DNA of 64,000 nucleotides from Streptococcus thermophilus (GTDB lineage Bacteria > Actinomycetota > Actinomycetes > Mycobacteriales > Mycobacteriaceae). Below, piece after piece: positions 1 through 10,928 of the stretch. Below the pieces are notes generated by a model. It worked only from the letters and a program-made list of their open reading frames with translations, did no database searches and was not told where the DNA came from. The DNA is taken from assembly GCA_900618065.1 (NCBI GenBank), contig UYIL01000003.1:1426001-1490000 (forward strand), in the 5' to 3' direction. The first letter of the stretch is position 1, and each line of letters opens with the position of its first letter. The position numbers were made by a program, and so were the translations under genes.

Positions 1-573
1 GTTTCTGTCCGCGGACGCCGCGTAGTCAACAGCACAGCAGCCAAGCGGACGTTTTCTAAGCTGTCTATCCTGTCGCTGCCGCTGCTTGTCTTAGGCATCT
101 TCGGCGCCATGATGCTGTCGGCGCTGTCCACCCAGCAGACCTTCACTATCCAGCAGCTCCAGAACGAAGAGCGTGCGTTGAGCAACGAGATTGAAACCCT
201 CAACCGCAACCTGGAGGATGCCCGGGCCGCCGCAGAAGTCGCTGCGACAGCGGAAACGACCGGTCTTGTCGTCCCCGGCCAACCGGGAATCATCGCAGTC
301 AACGAAAAAGGTGAAGCTCGCCAAACGCGCGAGGCGGATCCGGAGAAAACTGGTCGCGTTGTGGACGTCAACGGTGAGACCATCCGTGCCGACCGCGCTA
401 CAAGCGACCGCGACGCGACCAGTGATGTCGCTGACAACCTTTCCGCTTTGCCTCAGACCTCAAACGGCACGCCCGCTGGCCCACCTGCAGCAAGTGCCGC
501 CCCATCGCCGGGTAACGCGCCGGCGCCGGGTGGAGCCCCGGCAGCCTTGCCCAGCATTCCGGGAGCGCGCTAA
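1..573 (+). CDS. FtsL-like septum protein, 5' end cut by window
   Basis: The frame is open from base 1 and ends at the TAA at 571-573, so 190 residues of the C-terminal part are visible. A single hydrophobic segment lies at visible residues 21-42. A heptad-rich coiled-coil stretch (about residues 47-80) and a Pro/Ala-rich tail follow. One membrane helix, a short coiled coil and the position directly before ftsI are what is expected of an FtsL-like bitopic divisome protein that works with FtsQ and FtsB-type partners. Sequence similarity to FtsL is generally poor, so the name rests on topology and gene order. The true start lies outside the window. Confidence 0.75.
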   Translation, partial: VSVRGRRVVNSTAAKRTFSKLSILSLPLLVLGIFGAMMLSALSTQQTFTIQQLQNEERALSNEIETLNRNLEDARAAAEVAATAETTGLVVPGQPGIIAVNEKGEARQTREADPEKTGRVVDVNGETIRADRATSDRDATSDVADNLSALPQTSNGTPAGPPAASAAPSPGNAPAPGGAPAALPSIPGAR

Positions 574-671
574 ACACCCAAAGGCGTGGCGGTCATCACG
601 TTGCCCCCGCTGCGGGGCAAGATGAGACCCTGAAGATATTGGGCGTGAGCGAGGTAGGAGACTAAAGCGCC

Positions 672-2735
672 GTGAGCAGAATGGATCCGCGCCGGCGGGA
701 AATGCCGCGCGCGCGGCGGCAGATGCCGGCTGCACCAACCCAGAAGGTCATCACGACCAGCCGTATGCGGGTTCTCACGGCCATTTTCCTCGTTCTCGCC
801 CTCGTACTCATCGGGCGTTTGGCGTGGGTGCAGCTCAAGTGGGGGCCGGAACTGCAGACTGTCGCGGCAGACCAGCGCACCCGGACATTTACTGACCCTG
901 CTCGCCGCGGTGAGATTGTCGACCGTGAAGGCAACTACCTCGCCTACACCATGCAGGCGCGATCCCTGACAGTGTCGCCCGTGATCCTCCGCAAAGAGCT
1001 TGGTGAACTGGTGCGCAACGAGATGTACGAAGAAGGGGCCTCCCGCGCGGAAGCGGAAGCTCAGCAGGATGCCCGCGTTGAGGACTACCTGCGCCAGATG
1101 GCGAATGAGATCCCCGTCATGGTCGGCGAGGACCCGAAAGCGATCGAGCGGGAAAACGACGGCGACAAGGGCGACCAAGACACCAAAGACACCAAAGACA
1201 CCAAAGACACCAAAGACACCAAGGACGCCACGGATTCGAAAGCCAAAGGCGAGAAGAAGCTCGAGCCTCCGCGGGTGAGCTCGAAGGACATCCTGGCGAA
1301 GCTCCACGCGGATACGGACTATGAGGTTCTCGTTCGCAATGTCGACCCTGATGTCGCCGCAGAGGTGGCGCAGAAGTTCCATGGTGTCGCCGCCGACCAT
1401 CAGGACATTCGTGAGTACCCCAACGGCGCGATCGGGGAGAACATCATTGGGCGTGTCTCCATGGACGGGCAAGGTCAGTTTGGTCTGGAAGCCTCCAGCG
1501 ACTCGATCCTCACCGGCATTAACGGCCGCTCCACGGAGGATGTTTCGGCCAACGGCCAAGTCATTCCGGGCACACTGCGCGATGTCGTTCCGGCAGTGAA
1601 CGGATCCCGCGTCGAGTTAACGATTGATCTGGATCTGCAGGCTTACGTGCAGCAGCTGCTAGAGCAGGCAAAGGCGAACTCGAAGGCCAAGGATGCTGAG
1701 GCTGTCGTGCTCGACGCCGCCACCGGCGAGGTTCTCGCGATGGCTAACACCTCGACGATCGACCCGAACGGCGACCTAGAAAGACAACTGTCCAAGGGTC
1801 GCAGCTTCGAAAATCCATCGGTCTCGCACCCCTTCGAGCCCGGCTCTGTGGCGAAGATCATTACGGCGACCGCTGCCATCGAAGAGGGGTTGACCACGCC
1901 GGATGAAGTGCACACAGTGCCGGGGCGGATCGAGATGTCGGGTGTCACTGTTGCGGATGCGTGGGAGCACGGCGATGCGCCGTACACCACTACAGGAATC
2001 TTTGGTAAGTCCTCGAACGTCGGCACGCTCATGCTCGCCCAAGAGGTGGGTGAGGATCGTTTTGACGACTACTTGCAGCGCTTCGGCATCGGGCAGAGCA
2101 CCGGCATTGAACTACCGAATGAATCCCCGGGGCTTGTGCCTACCCGGGAGCAGTGGTCTGGCGGCACCTTCGCCAACCTGCCCATCGGTCAGGGCATGTC
2201 GCTGACCACTCTCCAGCTCGCCAGCGTCTACCAGGCTCTAGCGAACGGCGGTGAGCGTATTGAGCCGCGCATTGTGAAGAAAGTCGTGCAGCAGTCCGGG
2301 GAAGAACTACCCCAGGATGAGCCGCGTCGCACCCGCGTCGCCAGCGAAGAGAGCGCGAAGACCGTGGTGAATATGTTCCGCGCACCGTTTCAGGATGACC
2401 CGAACGGTGTTCAGAACGGCACTGCCGCTGGCAACGAGATCCCTGGCTATCAACTCGCCGGCAAGACCGGCACCGCTCAGCAGGTCAACCCGGACACTGG
2501 TGCATACTCGAACTCGGATTACTGGATCACTTTTGCTGGTATTGCTCCGGCAGATGACCCCCGCTTCGTTGTCGCGATTATGCTGGACGATCCAGAGCGG
2601 GGTCCGCTTCAGGGCGGCGCCGGTGGCCAGTCTGCGGCACCGGTGTTCACCGAGATTGCGAACTGGCTGATTAACCGAGAGAACATCAGCCAAAGCCCCG
2701 ACCCAGGTGAACCGTTCGTACTCGAAGCACGTTAA
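672..2735 (+). CDS. ftsI: Septal peptidoglycan transpeptidase FtsI (PBP3)
   Basis: Class B penicillin-binding protein of 687 residues that cross-links septal peptidoglycan as partner of FtsW. A membrane helix at residues 33-50 is followed by a dimerisation domain and the transpeptidase domain. Three active-site motifs are visible: SVAK with the nucleophile at S392, SSN at 447-449 and KTG at 598-600. The GTG start at 672 has a GGAG site about 12 bases upstream; the ATG at 681 is an alternative. No PASTA domains are present. The odd part is a lysine/aspartate-rich insertion at about residues 160-195, built on a 9-bp tandem repeat, inside the non-catalytic domain. Confidence 0.95.
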   Translation: MSRMDPRRREMPRARRQMPAAPTQKVITTSRMRVLTAIFLVLALVLIGRLAWVQLKWGPELQTVAADQRTRTFTDPARRGEIVDREGNYLAYTMQARSLTVSPVILRKELGELVRNEMYEEGASRAEAEAQQDARVEDYLRQMANEIPVMVGEDPKAIERENDGDKGDQDTKDTKDTKDTKDTKDATDSKAKGEKKLEPPRVSSKDILAKLHADTDYEVLVRNVDPDVAAEVAQKFHGVAADHQDIREYPNGAIGENIIGRVSMDGQGQFGLEASSDSILTGINGRSTEDVSANGQVIPGTLRDVVPAVNGSRVELTIDLDLQAYVQQLLEQAKANSKAKDAEAVVLDAATGEVLAMANTSTIDPNGDLERQLSKGRSFENPSVSHPFEPGSVAKIITATAAIEEGLTTPDEVHTVPGRIEMSGVTVADAWEHGDAPYTTTGIFGKSSNVGTLMLAQEVGEDRFDDYLQRFGIGQSTGIELPNESPGLVPTREQWSGGTFANLPIGQGMSLTTLQLASVYQALANGGERIEPRIVKKVVQQSGEELPQDEPRRTRVASEESAKTVVNMFRAPFQDDPNGVQNGTAAGNEIPGYQLAGKTGTAQQVNPDTGAYSNSDYWITFAGIAPADDPRFVVAIMLDDPERGPLQGGAGGQSAAPVFTEIANWLINRENISQSPDPGEPFVLEAR
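1179..1223 (+). repeat. Five in-frame copies of a 9-bp repeat in ftsI
   Basis: The unit GACACCAAA occurs at 1179, 1188, 1197 and 1206, with a fifth copy (GACACCAAG) at 1215. It encodes Asp-Thr-Lys five times (FtsI residues 170-184). Changes in copy number would keep the frame. Confidence 0.97.
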
Positions 2736-2753
2736 GAAGGAAAGTGCACAACC

Positions 2754-4250
2754 ATGGCTTATGTTTCGCTGGAGTCTCTGGCGGAGATCGCAGGCGCGCG
2801 CGTGGAGAACGCGCCGGAGGATCCACTGACTGTCAACGCGATCAGTCTTGATTCAAATGCCGTGAAGGCCGGTGCCATGTTCGCCGCGCTTCCCGGAACT
2901 CGTGTCCACGGAGCCACTTTCGCACATACCTCAGACGCCTCCGCTGTCCTCACCGACGAGGCTGGGTGGGATATTTTGCGCGAGACGGGAATTGGCTGCC
3001 CCGTACTCGTCGTCAAGCGTGTGCGCGACATTCTCGGCGACGTTGCCGCTGAGATCTACGGGCACCCCACCGACAACCTGACCGTGATTGGTGTGACGGG
3101 AACATCGGGCAAAACGACCACGACGTACATGCTCGAATCTGGGTTGACCGCCGCCGGTTGCGCCGTCGGGCTGATCGGTACAACGGGCACCCGCATCAAG
3201 GGCGAGGACGTTCCCACTTCGTTGACCACGCCTGAGGCCCCGAAGCTCCAAGAATTGTTCGCGGACATGGTCTCCCGCGGCGTGACCCATGTGGTCATGG
3301 AAGTCTCCTCGCACGCCCTCGTTCTAGGGCGCGTTGACGGCACGAGGTTCGCGGTTGCTGGGTTCACGAACCTCTCCCAAGACCATTTGGACTTTCACCC
3401 GACGATGGAGGATTACTTCGAGGCAAAAGCCATCCTGTTCGACCGGACAGAGAAAGCCGTGGTGTGCATTGACGACGAGTGGGGCCAGAGGATGGCCAAG
3501 CGTGCGCACAACCCGGTCACCGTGGGCGTGAGAAACACCAGTGCCGACTGCACAGCGCGGCTGGATACGGTGACTGATACCGGTGCGCAGGACATCACTG
3601 TGCGAATCGGCGGCCAAGAGATCTCCGCGCGTATTCCTTTGCCGGGGGCGTTCAACATCGCCAACGCCACGCTGGCGGCAGCTCTGGCAGATGCTGTGGG
3701 CGTCGACCCGCAAATCTTCCTGCACGGACTGGATGAAGCGTCTGTTCCTGGCCGGATGGAGCGCGTGAACCTCGGGCAGTCCTTTGTCGCTGTGGTCGAC
3801 TACGCGCACAAGCCGGCCGCCATCGCCGCTGCACTGGACAGCCTGCGCGAACAAGTGGATGGACGTATCGGCGTTGTTGTCGGCGCTGGTGGCGACCGTG
3901 ACCATACAAAGCGCCCGCTCATGGGTGCAGAAGCCGCAGCCCGGGCGGACTTGGTGATCATCACCGACGACAACCCCCGAACCGAAGACCCGGCCGCGAT
4001 CCGCGCGGCAGTCAAACAGGGCGCTGAGAGCGTTGCTGATCGCCCTTCCACCGACATTCGGGAGGTCGCCTCCCGTGCTCAGGCTATTGATGACCTCGTT
4101 GCGTGGGCAGAACCCGGAGATGCCATTATCGTCGTTGGTAAAGGGCACGAAGTCGGTCAGATCATCGGGGAGACCACGCACCACTTCGACGATCGTGAAG
4201 AAGTCGCGTCCGCCCTGGCGCGTCGAGAGGGCAAGGAGGTCAAGCAATGA
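2754..4250 (+). CDS. murE: UDP-MurNAc-tripeptide synthetase (meso-DAP adding) MurE
   Basis: Cytoplasmic ATP-dependent ligase of 498 residues that adds the third stem-peptide residue to UDP-MurNAc-L-Ala-D-Glu. The Mur-ligase P-loop GTSGKTTT is at residues 116-123. The DNPR motif at 406-409 is the known signature for meso-diaminopimelate rather than lysine, which fits the DAP-type wall of corynebacteria. ATG at 2754 follows an AAGGAAAG site. The gene starts 18 bases after ftsI and its last four bases overlap the murF start, so translation is probably coupled. Confidence 0.97.
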   Translation: MAYVSLESLAEIAGARVENAPEDPLTVNAISLDSNAVKAGAMFAALPGTRVHGATFAHTSDASAVLTDEAGWDILRETGIGCPVLVVKRVRDILGDVAAEIYGHPTDNLTVIGVTGTSGKTTTTYMLESGLTAAGCAVGLIGTTGTRIKGEDVPTSLTTPEAPKLQELFADMVSRGVTHVVMEVSSHALVLGRVDGTRFAVAGFTNLSQDHLDFHPTMEDYFEAKAILFDRTEKAVVCIDDEWGQRMAKRAHNPVTVGVRNTSADCTARLDTVTDTGAQDITVRIGGQEISARIPLPGAFNIANATLAAALADAVGVDPQIFLHGLDEASVPGRMERVNLGQSFVAVVDYAHKPAAIAAALDSLREQVDGRIGVVVGAGGDRDHTKRPLMGAEAAARADLVIITDDNPRTEDPAAIRAAVKQGAESVADRPSTDIREVASRAQAIDDLVAWAEPGDAIIVVGKGHEVGQIIGETTHHFDDREEVASALARREGKEVKQ

Positions 4251-5764
4251 TCGACGTAACACTCGCCGAGATTGCCCGCGTCACAGGTGGGCAGCTGAGC
4301 CCGAGTGCTGATCCTGATGCCGCTGTCACCGGCTATGTCGAGTTCGATTCACGGAAGATCACAGAGGGCGGGCTGTTCGTGGCCTTGCCCGGTGGGAAAG
4401 TCGACGGCCACGACTTCGCGCAGTCCGCTATCGACCGTGGAGCTGTCGGTGCTCTCGTAGCTCGGGACGTGGGAGTGCCGGCGGTCATTCTTCCGCCCAT
4501 CGAAGAGATTGAAGGTGATAATTCGGACTTGGCCGCCAACGATCCGGACGGGTCCGCCCGCGCAGTGGTCGCAGGAATGGCGAAGTTGGCAGCGCATGTG
4601 GCTGCGTTGCTCGTTGAGAAGCAGAGACTGTGCATCACGGGCATCACTGGTTCTGCTGGAAAGACTTCGACCAAGGACCTGATCGCGAACGTGCTCGCGG
4701 ATGCTGGTGAGACTGTCGCACCTCCCGGCTCCTTCAACAACGAGATTGGTCTGCCGTATACCGTGTTGCGCTGCACCGAGGACACAGATTTTCTTGTCGC
4801 GGAGATGTCTGCTCGCGGCATCGGTCACATTGCTCAGCTCACGCACGTCGCTCCGCCGCAGATCGGTGTGGTCCTCAACGTCGGTAGTGCGCACTTGGGT
4901 GAGTTCGGTTCGCGTGAGAATATCGCACAAGCTAAAGGCGAACTCGTTGAGGCGCTGCCGGAAGACGGGGTTGCGATCCTCAACGCTGATGATGAGTTGG
5001 TCGACAGAATGGCTGCGCGCACGAAGGCGCGGGTGGTGCGCTTTTCCACTCAGCCGCACACGGATGCCGAGTATTTCGCGGACGCCATCACGCTTGACGA
5101 CGTCGCACGTGCCTCCTTCACCATGCATTCCCCGAACAGCGAACCCCAGCAGGTGAACTTGAATGTCTTCGGGGCGCACCAAGTTTCCAACGCTCTCGCC
5201 GCCGCAGCGGTGGGCATGGAGGCCGGCATGGACGCGGCGACGGTTGCACGGGCGCTGTCGAGCGCTCATGGTGTGTCGGTCAACCGCATGGATGTGAACA
5301 CCCGCGCTGACGGCGTGACCGTGATTAATGATGCTTACAACGCTAATCCGGATTCCATGCGTGCCGGAATCGCCGCCCTCGGGTACACTGCTGCGGGCCG
5401 CCCCGGTGTCCGTTCAATCGCGGTGCTGGGGGAGATGGGTGAGCTCGGCGACGACTCAGTGGAAGCACACACTGCGCTTGGAGACGAGCTTGCCCGCTAT
5501 CGCGCAACACACCTTGTTGTCGTTGGCGAGAGCGCCGAGACGGATGCTTTGCTCAGCCGCGCTGCTGAGCGGGGCATCGAGAGTGTCAGTGCCCTCGACA
5601 TCGAGGACGCGACGGAACGGGTCAGCGAAATCCTGCGCACGGCCCCGCCCGGCGAGGAGAATTGGCGCGATCGTCTCGACCGCGACGTTGTGTTGGTGAA
5701 GGCCTCCAACGCTGCAGGGTTGTGGAGGGTTGCGGAACGACTGCTAGATGGAGGAAAGCAATAG
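4247..5764 (+). CDS. murF: UDP-MurNAc-tripeptide D-Ala-D-Ala ligase MurF
   Basis: Cytoplasmic ligase of 505 residues that adds D-Ala-D-Ala to complete the UDP-MurNAc-pentapeptide. It shows a Mur-ligase N-terminal domain, the ATP loop ([11 protein letters not shown], about residues 129-139), the middle-domain NAYNANPDS motif and a C-terminal ligase domain. The start ATG overlaps the murE stop (ATGA at 4247). The TAG stop overlaps the GTG start of mraY by one base, so the chain murE-murF-mraY has no gaps. Confidence 0.96.
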   Translation: MIDVTLAEIARVTGGQLSPSADPDAAVTGYVEFDSRKITEGGLFVALPGGKVDGHDFAQSAIDRGAVGALVARDVGVPAVILPPIEEIEGDNSDLAANDPDGSARAVVAGMAKLAAHVAALLVEKQRLCITGITGSAGKTSTKDLIANVLADAGETVAPPGSFNNEIGLPYTVLRCTEDTDFLVAEMSARGIGHIAQLTHVAPPQIGVVLNVGSAHLGEFGSRENIAQAKGELVEALPEDGVAILNADDELVDRMAARTKARVVRFSTQPHTDAEYFADAITLDDVARASFTMHSPNSEPQQVNLNVFGAHQVSNALAAAAVGMEAGMDAATVARALSSAHGVSVNRMDVNTRADGVTVINDAYNANPDSMRAGIAALGYTAAGRPGVRSIAVLGEMGELGDDSVEAHTALGDELARYRATHLVVVGESAETDALLSRAAERGIESVSALDIEDATERVSEILRTAPPGEENWRDRLDRDVVLVKASNAAGLWRVAERLLDGGKQ

Positions 5765-6873
5765 TGACACAGATCATCATGTCGGGGGTCATCAGCTTCC
5801 TCGTAGCCATCTTCACCACCCCGCTGCTCATCCGTTACTTCACTAACCGTGGTCAAGGCCAGGAGATCCGCGAGGACGGTCCGAAGTCCCACATCCGCAA
5901 ACGCGGCACTCCCACGATGGGCGGCATTGCCATTTTGCTGGGTATCGTCGTGGCCTATGTGATTGTGGGTATCTGGGGCTCTGTCACCGACAAGGGCGGA
6001 TTCACAGCTTCGGGTCTGCTCGTGCTGGGCCTGACCATGGGTCTGGGTTTGCTTGGTTTTGCCGACGACGGCATGAAGCTCTTCTTCAACCGCAACCTCG
6101 GCCTGAATAAAAAGGCAAAGCTTGCCGGTCAGCTCGCCATCGCCCTGATTTTTGGTTTCCTGCTGCTCCAGTTCGAAGATGACAATGGGCTGACTCCAGG
6201 ATCGACGCACCTGAGCTTCATTCGCGACATTGAGACTTTTGACATCGCTATCGGGGGAGCGGTCGTGGGCACGATCCTCTTCCTCGTGTTCATCTACTTC
6301 CTCATTGCCGCGTGGTCTAACGCGGTCAACCTCACCGACGGGCTCGATGGTTTGGCAGCGGGGTCGACGTCCCTGGTCATGTTCGGCTACATGGTGATCA
6401 CGTTCTGGCAGTTCCGGAATTCGTGCTCCGTCACACCGGGCCCGGGATGCTACGATGTCCGTGACCCGCTCGATCTGGCCATCCTGTGCGCGGCGGGAAT
6501 GGGTGCCTGCGCCGGTTTCCTGTGGTGGAACGCTGCCCCGGCGAAGATCTTCATGGGCGACACGGGTTCACTGGCCCTCGGCGGACTCGTCGCCGGAGTG
6601 TCCATCACCAGCCACACTGAAGTGCTCATGGTGATCATCGGTTCTCTCTTTGTCATGGAAGCCACCTCTGTGGTCATCCAGGTCGCTTCCTTCAAGGCCA
6701 TCGGTAAGCGAGTCTTCCGCATGGCCCCGTTCCACCACCACTTTGAAAATGGCGGCTGGGCTGAGACGACCGTGGTCATCCGCTTCTGGCTCATCTGCGG
6801 CATCGCTGTGGTCATTGGACTGGCGGTCTTCTACACCGAGTGGCTCTCCGCGACCGGAGTGACGTTGGCATGA
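5764..6873 (+). CDS. mraY: Phospho-MurNAc-pentapeptide transferase MraY
   Basis: Integral membrane enzyme that transfers phospho-MurNAc-pentapeptide to undecaprenyl phosphate, giving lipid I. I place the start at the GTG at 5764, giving 369 residues, close to the usual family length. The frame is open further upstream, but that part overlaps murF and lacks family similarity. About ten hydrophobic segments are seen. Conserved loops include the TPTMGGIAI region near the N-terminus, an [15 protein letters not shown] segment, the [12 protein letters not shown] metal/substrate loop and a PFHHHFE histidine motif. The stop overlaps the murD start (ATGA at 6870). Confidence 0.96.
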   Translation: MTQIIMSGVISFLVAIFTTPLLIRYFTNRGQGQEIREDGPKSHIRKRGTPTMGGIAILLGIVVAYVIVGIWGSVTDKGGFTASGLLVLGLTMGLGLLGFADDGMKLFFNRNLGLNKKAKLAGQLAIALIFGFLLLQFEDDNGLTPGSTHLSFIRDIETFDIAIGGAVVGTILFLVFIYFLIAAWSNAVNLTDGLDGLAAGSTSLVMFGYMVITFWQFRNSCSVTPGPGCYDVRDPLDLAILCAAGMGACAGFLWWNAAPAKIFMGDTGSLALGGLVAGVSITSHTEVLMVIIGSLFVMEATSVVIQVASFKAIGKRVFRMAPFHHHFENGGWAETTVVIRFWLICGIAVVIGLAVFYTEWLSATGVTLA

Positions 6874-8306
6874 GCGAAAACATGAACGCCGGAGAGTCTT
6901 TCACAACGTTGCTTTCCGGTGGGGTGCTGGTGGCTGGAGCTGGTGTCTCCGGCCTGGGCACCGCCAAACTGCTGCACAACGCGGGGGTGTCTTTCGCTGT
7001 CGCCGACGATGACGCAGCAAAACTTGCCGGCGTGCAGAAGGAAACTGGATGCCGCACCATGGATACGGCAGAAGCGGCCCGCCGTGCATCTGACTTCCCC
7101 TTGGTAGTGACCTCCCCCGGGTGGCGGCCGGACTCTGCGCTGCTACTGGCCGCCAGCGACGCCGGTTGCGCTGTCATTGGTGATGTGGAGCTGTGCTACC
7201 TGCTGGACCAGCACAGCTTTTTCGGCCCGCCGCGTGATTGGCTTGTGGTCACCGGAACGAACGGGAAGACCACAACCACGGGCATGCTCGCCGCAATCAT
7301 GGAGGAAGCCTCCACCTACACGGGCAAACGCGCCGCCGCATGCGGCAACATCGGCATCGCGGTTGCTGACGCACTGACCCAGGCCCCGCGCATCGACGTG
7401 CTCGTCGCCGAGCTGTCCAGCTTCCAACTTCACTGGTCGCACGAGCTCACCCCAGATGCCGGCGTGCTGCTCAACCTGGCCGACGACCACATCGACTGGC
7501 ATGGCAGCTTCGACGCGTACGCAGAAGCCAAAGCCAAAGTCTTCACATCCTCGACCGCCGTTGCTGGTGTCGACGACGAGCAGGTGGTCCGTTTCGCCGC
7601 ACAGACCGGGCGCAGCGACATCATCGGCTTCACCCTGCACGAGCCGGGCGACAACCAGGTTGGCGTCGTCGACGGGCACATCGTGTCCCGCATCGGGGGC
7701 ACGCCGACACGCATTTCGCTTACCGACGGCATTGAGCCCGCCGGCGAAGCCGGTGTCCTCGATGCACTTGCCGCCACGGCCGTCGCTGTCACCCGCGGGG
7801 CGTCCCCAGAGCAGATCGATCGGGCACTGCACTCCTACCAAGTGTCCGGCCATAGGGGAGCGGTGGTTCACCGCGCAAACGGTGTGGACTGGATCGACAA
7901 CTCCAAGGCCACCAACCCCCATGCAGCGGATTCCGCGCTCAACGGCACAGAGGGCAAGATCGTGTGGGTCGCCGGCGGTCAGCTCAAGGGCGCTGACGTC
8001 GATGAGCTTGTGCGCGATCACGCCCACCAGTTCAGGGCGGTGGCTCTCTTGGGGGTTGATAGGGATGTGATTGCAGGGGCCGTCGATAAGCATGCGCCTG
8101 ATGTGAATGTGTTCGTGACGGAGTCTAGCGACCCGGTTGACGCTATGAACGACGTTGTCCGTTTCGCCTCTGAGCAGGCGAAAGTAGGTGACAGTGTCAT
8201 CCTTGCTCCCGCCGCTTCGAGCTTGGACATGTACTCCGGCATGGCTCAACGCGGAAATCTTTTCGCGGACGCTGCGCGCGCCCTCGCCGAAAACGGCACG
8301 CCGTAG
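6870..8306 (+). CDS. murD: UDP-MurNAc-L-alanine:D-glutamate ligase MurD
   Basis: Cytoplasmic ligase that adds D-Glu to UDP-MurNAc-L-Ala. The 478-residue protein starts at the ATG overlapping the mraY stop. It has an N-terminal Rossmann-type UDP-binding fold with a GAGVSGLG turn and the ATP loop GTNGKTTT at about residues 129-136. The [10 protein letters not shown] segment of the C-terminal domain is also present. A further in-frame ATG lies four codons downstream but has no better ribosome site. Confidence 0.96.
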   Translation: MSENMNAGESFTTLLSGGVLVAGAGVSGLGTAKLLHNAGVSFAVADDDAAKLAGVQKETGCRTMDTAEAARRASDFPLVVTSPGWRPDSALLLAASDAGCAVIGDVELCYLLDQHSFFGPPRDWLVVTGTNGKTTTTGMLAAIMEEASTYTGKRAAACGNIGIAVADALTQAPRIDVLVAELSSFQLHWSHELTPDAGVLLNLADDHIDWHGSFDAYAEAKAKVFTSSTAVAGVDDEQVVRFAAQTGRSDIIGFTLHEPGDNQVGVVDGHIVSRIGGTPTRISLTDGIEPAGEAGVLDALAATAVAVTRGASPEQIDRALHSYQVSGHRGAVVHRANGVDWIDNSKATNPHAADSALNGTEGKIVWVAGGQLKGADVDELVRDHAHQFRAVALLGVDRDVIAGAVDKHAPDVNVFVTESSDPVDAMNDVVRFASEQAKVGDSVILAPAASSLDMYSGMAQRGNLFADAARALAENGTP

Positions 8307-8321
8307 GGCAATGTTAAAATT

Positions 8322-9791
8322 GTGACGACGACGAGGACCGCCGCAAGAAGGCAACCACCGCAGCAAAAGAAGCCCAGCCAGTATTCCTCTGGCATGGCCC
8401 GCTGGTTGGCGCGCCTGAACGAGTGGATGGATGCTCGGCCGCTGTTGGACTACACCATGGTGCGCACCATTGTCCTGGTCCTTGCGGGACTGGGTGTGAT
8501 CATGGTGACCAGCTCGTCGATGACGTGGTCTGTCCTCGATGATTCGTCCGTGTGGGCGCAGCCTCTCAAGCAGGGGATCGTCGTGGCGATGGGCCTGTTC
8601 GTGTTCTGGGTCGCGCTGCAAATTTCTCCGGAGCGCGTCCGCAGCTTCGCCTCCCTGTTCATGGTGGCGTCGGTGCTGCTGCTATTCGCAGTGCTCGTCC
8701 CCGGTATCGGTACCGGGCGCGAGGAAGTGGGCTCCCAGTCGTGGATTTACATTGGCGGATTCCAGCTCCAGCCGTCTGAAATCGCCCGCGTGGCTATCTG
8801 TGTCTGGGGCGCGTCGATTCTTGCGAATAAGAATCCGCGCAGGATGTTCGAGATCACCAACGGATATGTGCCGTTCATCTGTGTGGCCACTCTGTGCATG
8901 TTCCTCATCGGCGCGCAGGGCGACTTGGGCATGATGGTTTCGTTTGCGATCGTCGTGGCCTTCATCCTCGTTTTCGCCGGTGTCCCGTGGAAGATCATCA
9001 GCGTGGCCGCCGGCTTCGGCGCGGTCCTACTCGTCGCCGTCATGGCGGCCGGCGGCTACCGTTCGCAGCGCTTCCACGTCTACTTCGACGCCCTCTTCGG
9101 CCACTTCGAGGACACGCGCGGCATTGCGTTCCAGTCCTACCAAGGGTTCCTCTCGCTTGCCGACGGTTCTCTCTTCGGTGTCGGCCTGGGGCAGTCGCGC
9201 GCGAAGTGGTTTTACCTGCCGGAGGCGAAGAACGACTTCATTTTCGCCGTCATCGGCGAGGAGCTCGGACTGTGGGGTGGGGCATTGGTGATCATCCTGT
9301 TCACCATGCTGCTCTACTTCGGTCTGCGCACCGCCCGGCGTGCGCAGAACCAGTACCAGGCTCTGCTGGCTGCGGCGATCACCACCGGTATCGTCTCCCA
9401 GGCCTTCATCAACATCGGTTATGTTGTCGGCTTGTTGCCGGTCACCGGTATTCAGCTGCCGATGATCTCCGCGGGCGGCACCTCCGCCGTGATCACCCTC
9501 GGCGCAATGGGGTTGGTTGCCTCCGTGGCCCGCCACGAGCCGGACGCTGTCTCGGCGATGCAGAACTACGGCCGCCCAATGTTCGACCGCGTCTTCTTCC
9601 TCCGTGAACCGCGCGTTGTCGGCACCGCTCCGGGCGCCACCAACCAGCGCTATATCCGCCGCCAGGACCGCCGCGAGCGCGACTACGGAACTCCGGTCAC
9701 TGCTCGCCCGGCACCGCAGCGCCGACCAGCACAACAGCGCCGCCCGGCCGCGCGTTACGATGGCCGGGAAGAAGTTCGTCGCGCTAGTTAA
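8322..9791 (+). CDS. ftsW: SEDS glycosyltransferase FtsW
   Basis: Membrane peptidoglycan polymerase of the SEDS family that works with FtsI at the septum. The 489-residue protein has a basic cytoplasmic N-terminus of about 40 residues and roughly ten hydrophobic helices. Conserved SEDS loops include an LQPSEIARVA segment and a GGTSAVITL segment near the end of the membrane domain. A long Arg/Pro/Gln-rich cytoplasmic tail of about 85 residues follows. Position between murD and murG identifies it as FtsW rather than RodA. The GTG start at 8322 has no clear ribosome site. Confidence 0.95.
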   Translation: MTTTRTAARRQPPQQKKPSQYSSGMARWLARLNEWMDARPLLDYTMVRTIVLVLAGLGVIMVTSSSMTWSVLDDSSVWAQPLKQGIVVAMGLFVFWVALQISPERVRSFASLFMVASVLLLFAVLVPGIGTGREEVGSQSWIYIGGFQLQPSEIARVAICVWGASILANKNPRRMFEITNGYVPFICVATLCMFLIGAQGDLGMMVSFAIVVAFILVFAGVPWKIISVAAGFGAVLLVAVMAAGGYRSQRFHVYFDALFGHFEDTRGIAFQSYQGFLSLADGSLFGVGLGQSRAKWFYLPEAKNDFIFAVIGEELGLWGGALVIILFTMLLYFGLRTARRAQNQYQALLAAAITTGIVSQAFINIGYVVGLLPVTGIQLPMISAGGTSAVITLGAMGLVASVARHEPDAVSAMQNYGRPMFDRVFFLREPRVVGTAPGATNQRYIRRQDRRERDYGTPVTARPAPQRRPAQQRRPAARYDGREEVRRAS

Positions 9792-9812
9792 CAAGGCGGT
9801 GCACTGCACAAC

Positions 9813-10928
9813 ATGAAGGACAAAGACGCCACAGACGTCACCGATGCCGCAAACTCCACAGTGAATATCGTTGTGGCTGGCGGTGGCACTGCAGGCCACA
9901 TCGAGCCCGCTCTCGCGGTGGCGGAAGTGCTGCGTGATGATCATGGTGCGGCTGTTTCGGCGCTCGGTACGGAGAAAGGTCTGGAAACGACCATCGTCCC
10001 TGCCCGTGGTTTCTCCCTCCACTTGGTCGACCCGGTGCCGATCCCGCGCAAGAAACCCCTCAAGCTGCTCGGTGTGCCCGGCAAGCTGATGAAGTCGGTG
10101 AATCAGACCCGTGCAGTCCTCAAAGAGGCGCAGACGGATGCCGTCTTCGGCACCGGGGGTTACGTCGCTGCATCGGCTTACCTGGCAGCGAAGAGTCTCC
10201 GCATCCCGTTTTTCGTACTGGAAACTAACGCACTGGCGGGAATAGCGAACAAGCTGGGCACTCGTCTCGGTGGCACCGGTTTCAATGCGGTGCCGAACTC
10301 GGGCATGCCAGGCGATGTGTTGGGCATTCCGGTGCGCCCCGGTGTGGGCCAGGATCCGGATGGCGTGAAAGCTGAACGCGGATACAAGATGTGGAACCTT
10401 GATCCGGCGCGCGAGACTATTCTGGTCACTGGCGGCTCCCAAGGTGCCCAAAGTATCAACGTGGCCGTTGGCGGGGCCGTGGGCCGTCTGACCGCGTCCG
10501 GGTACCAGATCCTTCACGCGTACGGCCGCAAGAACGACGCCCCTGAGCCGCACGAGCACTACACCGCCGTGCCGTACATCGACGACATGGAAGCCGCCTA
10601 CGCGGTCGCAGACCTAGTCATCTGCCGTTCGGGCGCGATGACTGTGGCTGAGAACTCCGCAGCTGGGGTACCCGCTATCTACATTCCGTTGCCGCACGGC
10701 AACGGGGAACAGGGGCTCAACTCCGCCCACCTGGTGGAGGCGGGAGCGGCAATGCGTATCGACGACGCTGATCTCACCCCTGATGCGCTCGTCAGCGCTG
10801 TGACGGGAATTCTCGGCGACGTCGGAACTAAAGAACACATGCGCACGATTCTTCAGGGCTCCGGCGCCGGTAACGCAGCAGAAGAAATTGCCCGTCGAAT
10901 TGTCGCTACAGCTGGGAGGAAGTCATGA
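9813..10928 (+). CDS. murG: Lipid II synthase (GlcNAc transferase) MurG
   Basis: Peripheral membrane GT-B glycosyltransferase that adds GlcNAc to lipid I to make lipid II. The protein is 371 residues. The glycine-rich lipid-I loop GGGTAGH lies near the N-terminus, and the second Rossmann domain has [10 protein letters not shown] and the UDP-sugar site [13 protein letters not shown]. About 16 residues precede the usual family start. The GTG at 9861, giving [10 protein letters not shown], is an alternative start, but neither has a strong ribosome site. The stop overlaps the murC start (ATGA at 10925). Confidence 0.95.
   Translation: MKDKDATDVTDAANSTVNIVVAGGGTAGHIEPALAVAEVLRDDHGAAVSALGTEKGLETTIVPARGFSLHLVDPVPIPRKKPLKLLGVPGKLMKSVNQTRAVLKEAQTDAVFGTGGYVAASAYLAAKSLRIPFFVLETNALAGIANKLGTRLGGTGFNAVPNSGMPGDVLGIPVRPGVGQDPDGVKAERGYKMWNLDPARETILVTGGSQGAQSINVAVGGAVGRLTASGYQILHAYGRKNDAPEPHEHYTAVPYIDDMEAAYAVADLVICRSGAMTVAENSAAGVPAIYIPLPHGNGEQGLNSAHLVEAGAAMRIDDADLTPDALVSAVTGILGDVGTKEHMRTILQGSGAGNAAEEIARRIVATAGRKS

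Noticed and set aside
570..1559. Long minus-strand frame opposite ftsI
   Set aside because: It lies wholly opposite a gene with clear family motifs, its codon use follows the GC-rich complement, and it has no recognisable domain. Similar long antisense frames opposite murD, ftsW, ftsZ, ileS, dnaE and the MacA-like gene were left out for the same reason.
5662..5763. Longer mraY start inside murF
   Set aside because: The extra 34 residues are basic and cysteine-rich and unlike MraY; GTG at 5764 gives the usual length and abuts murF.
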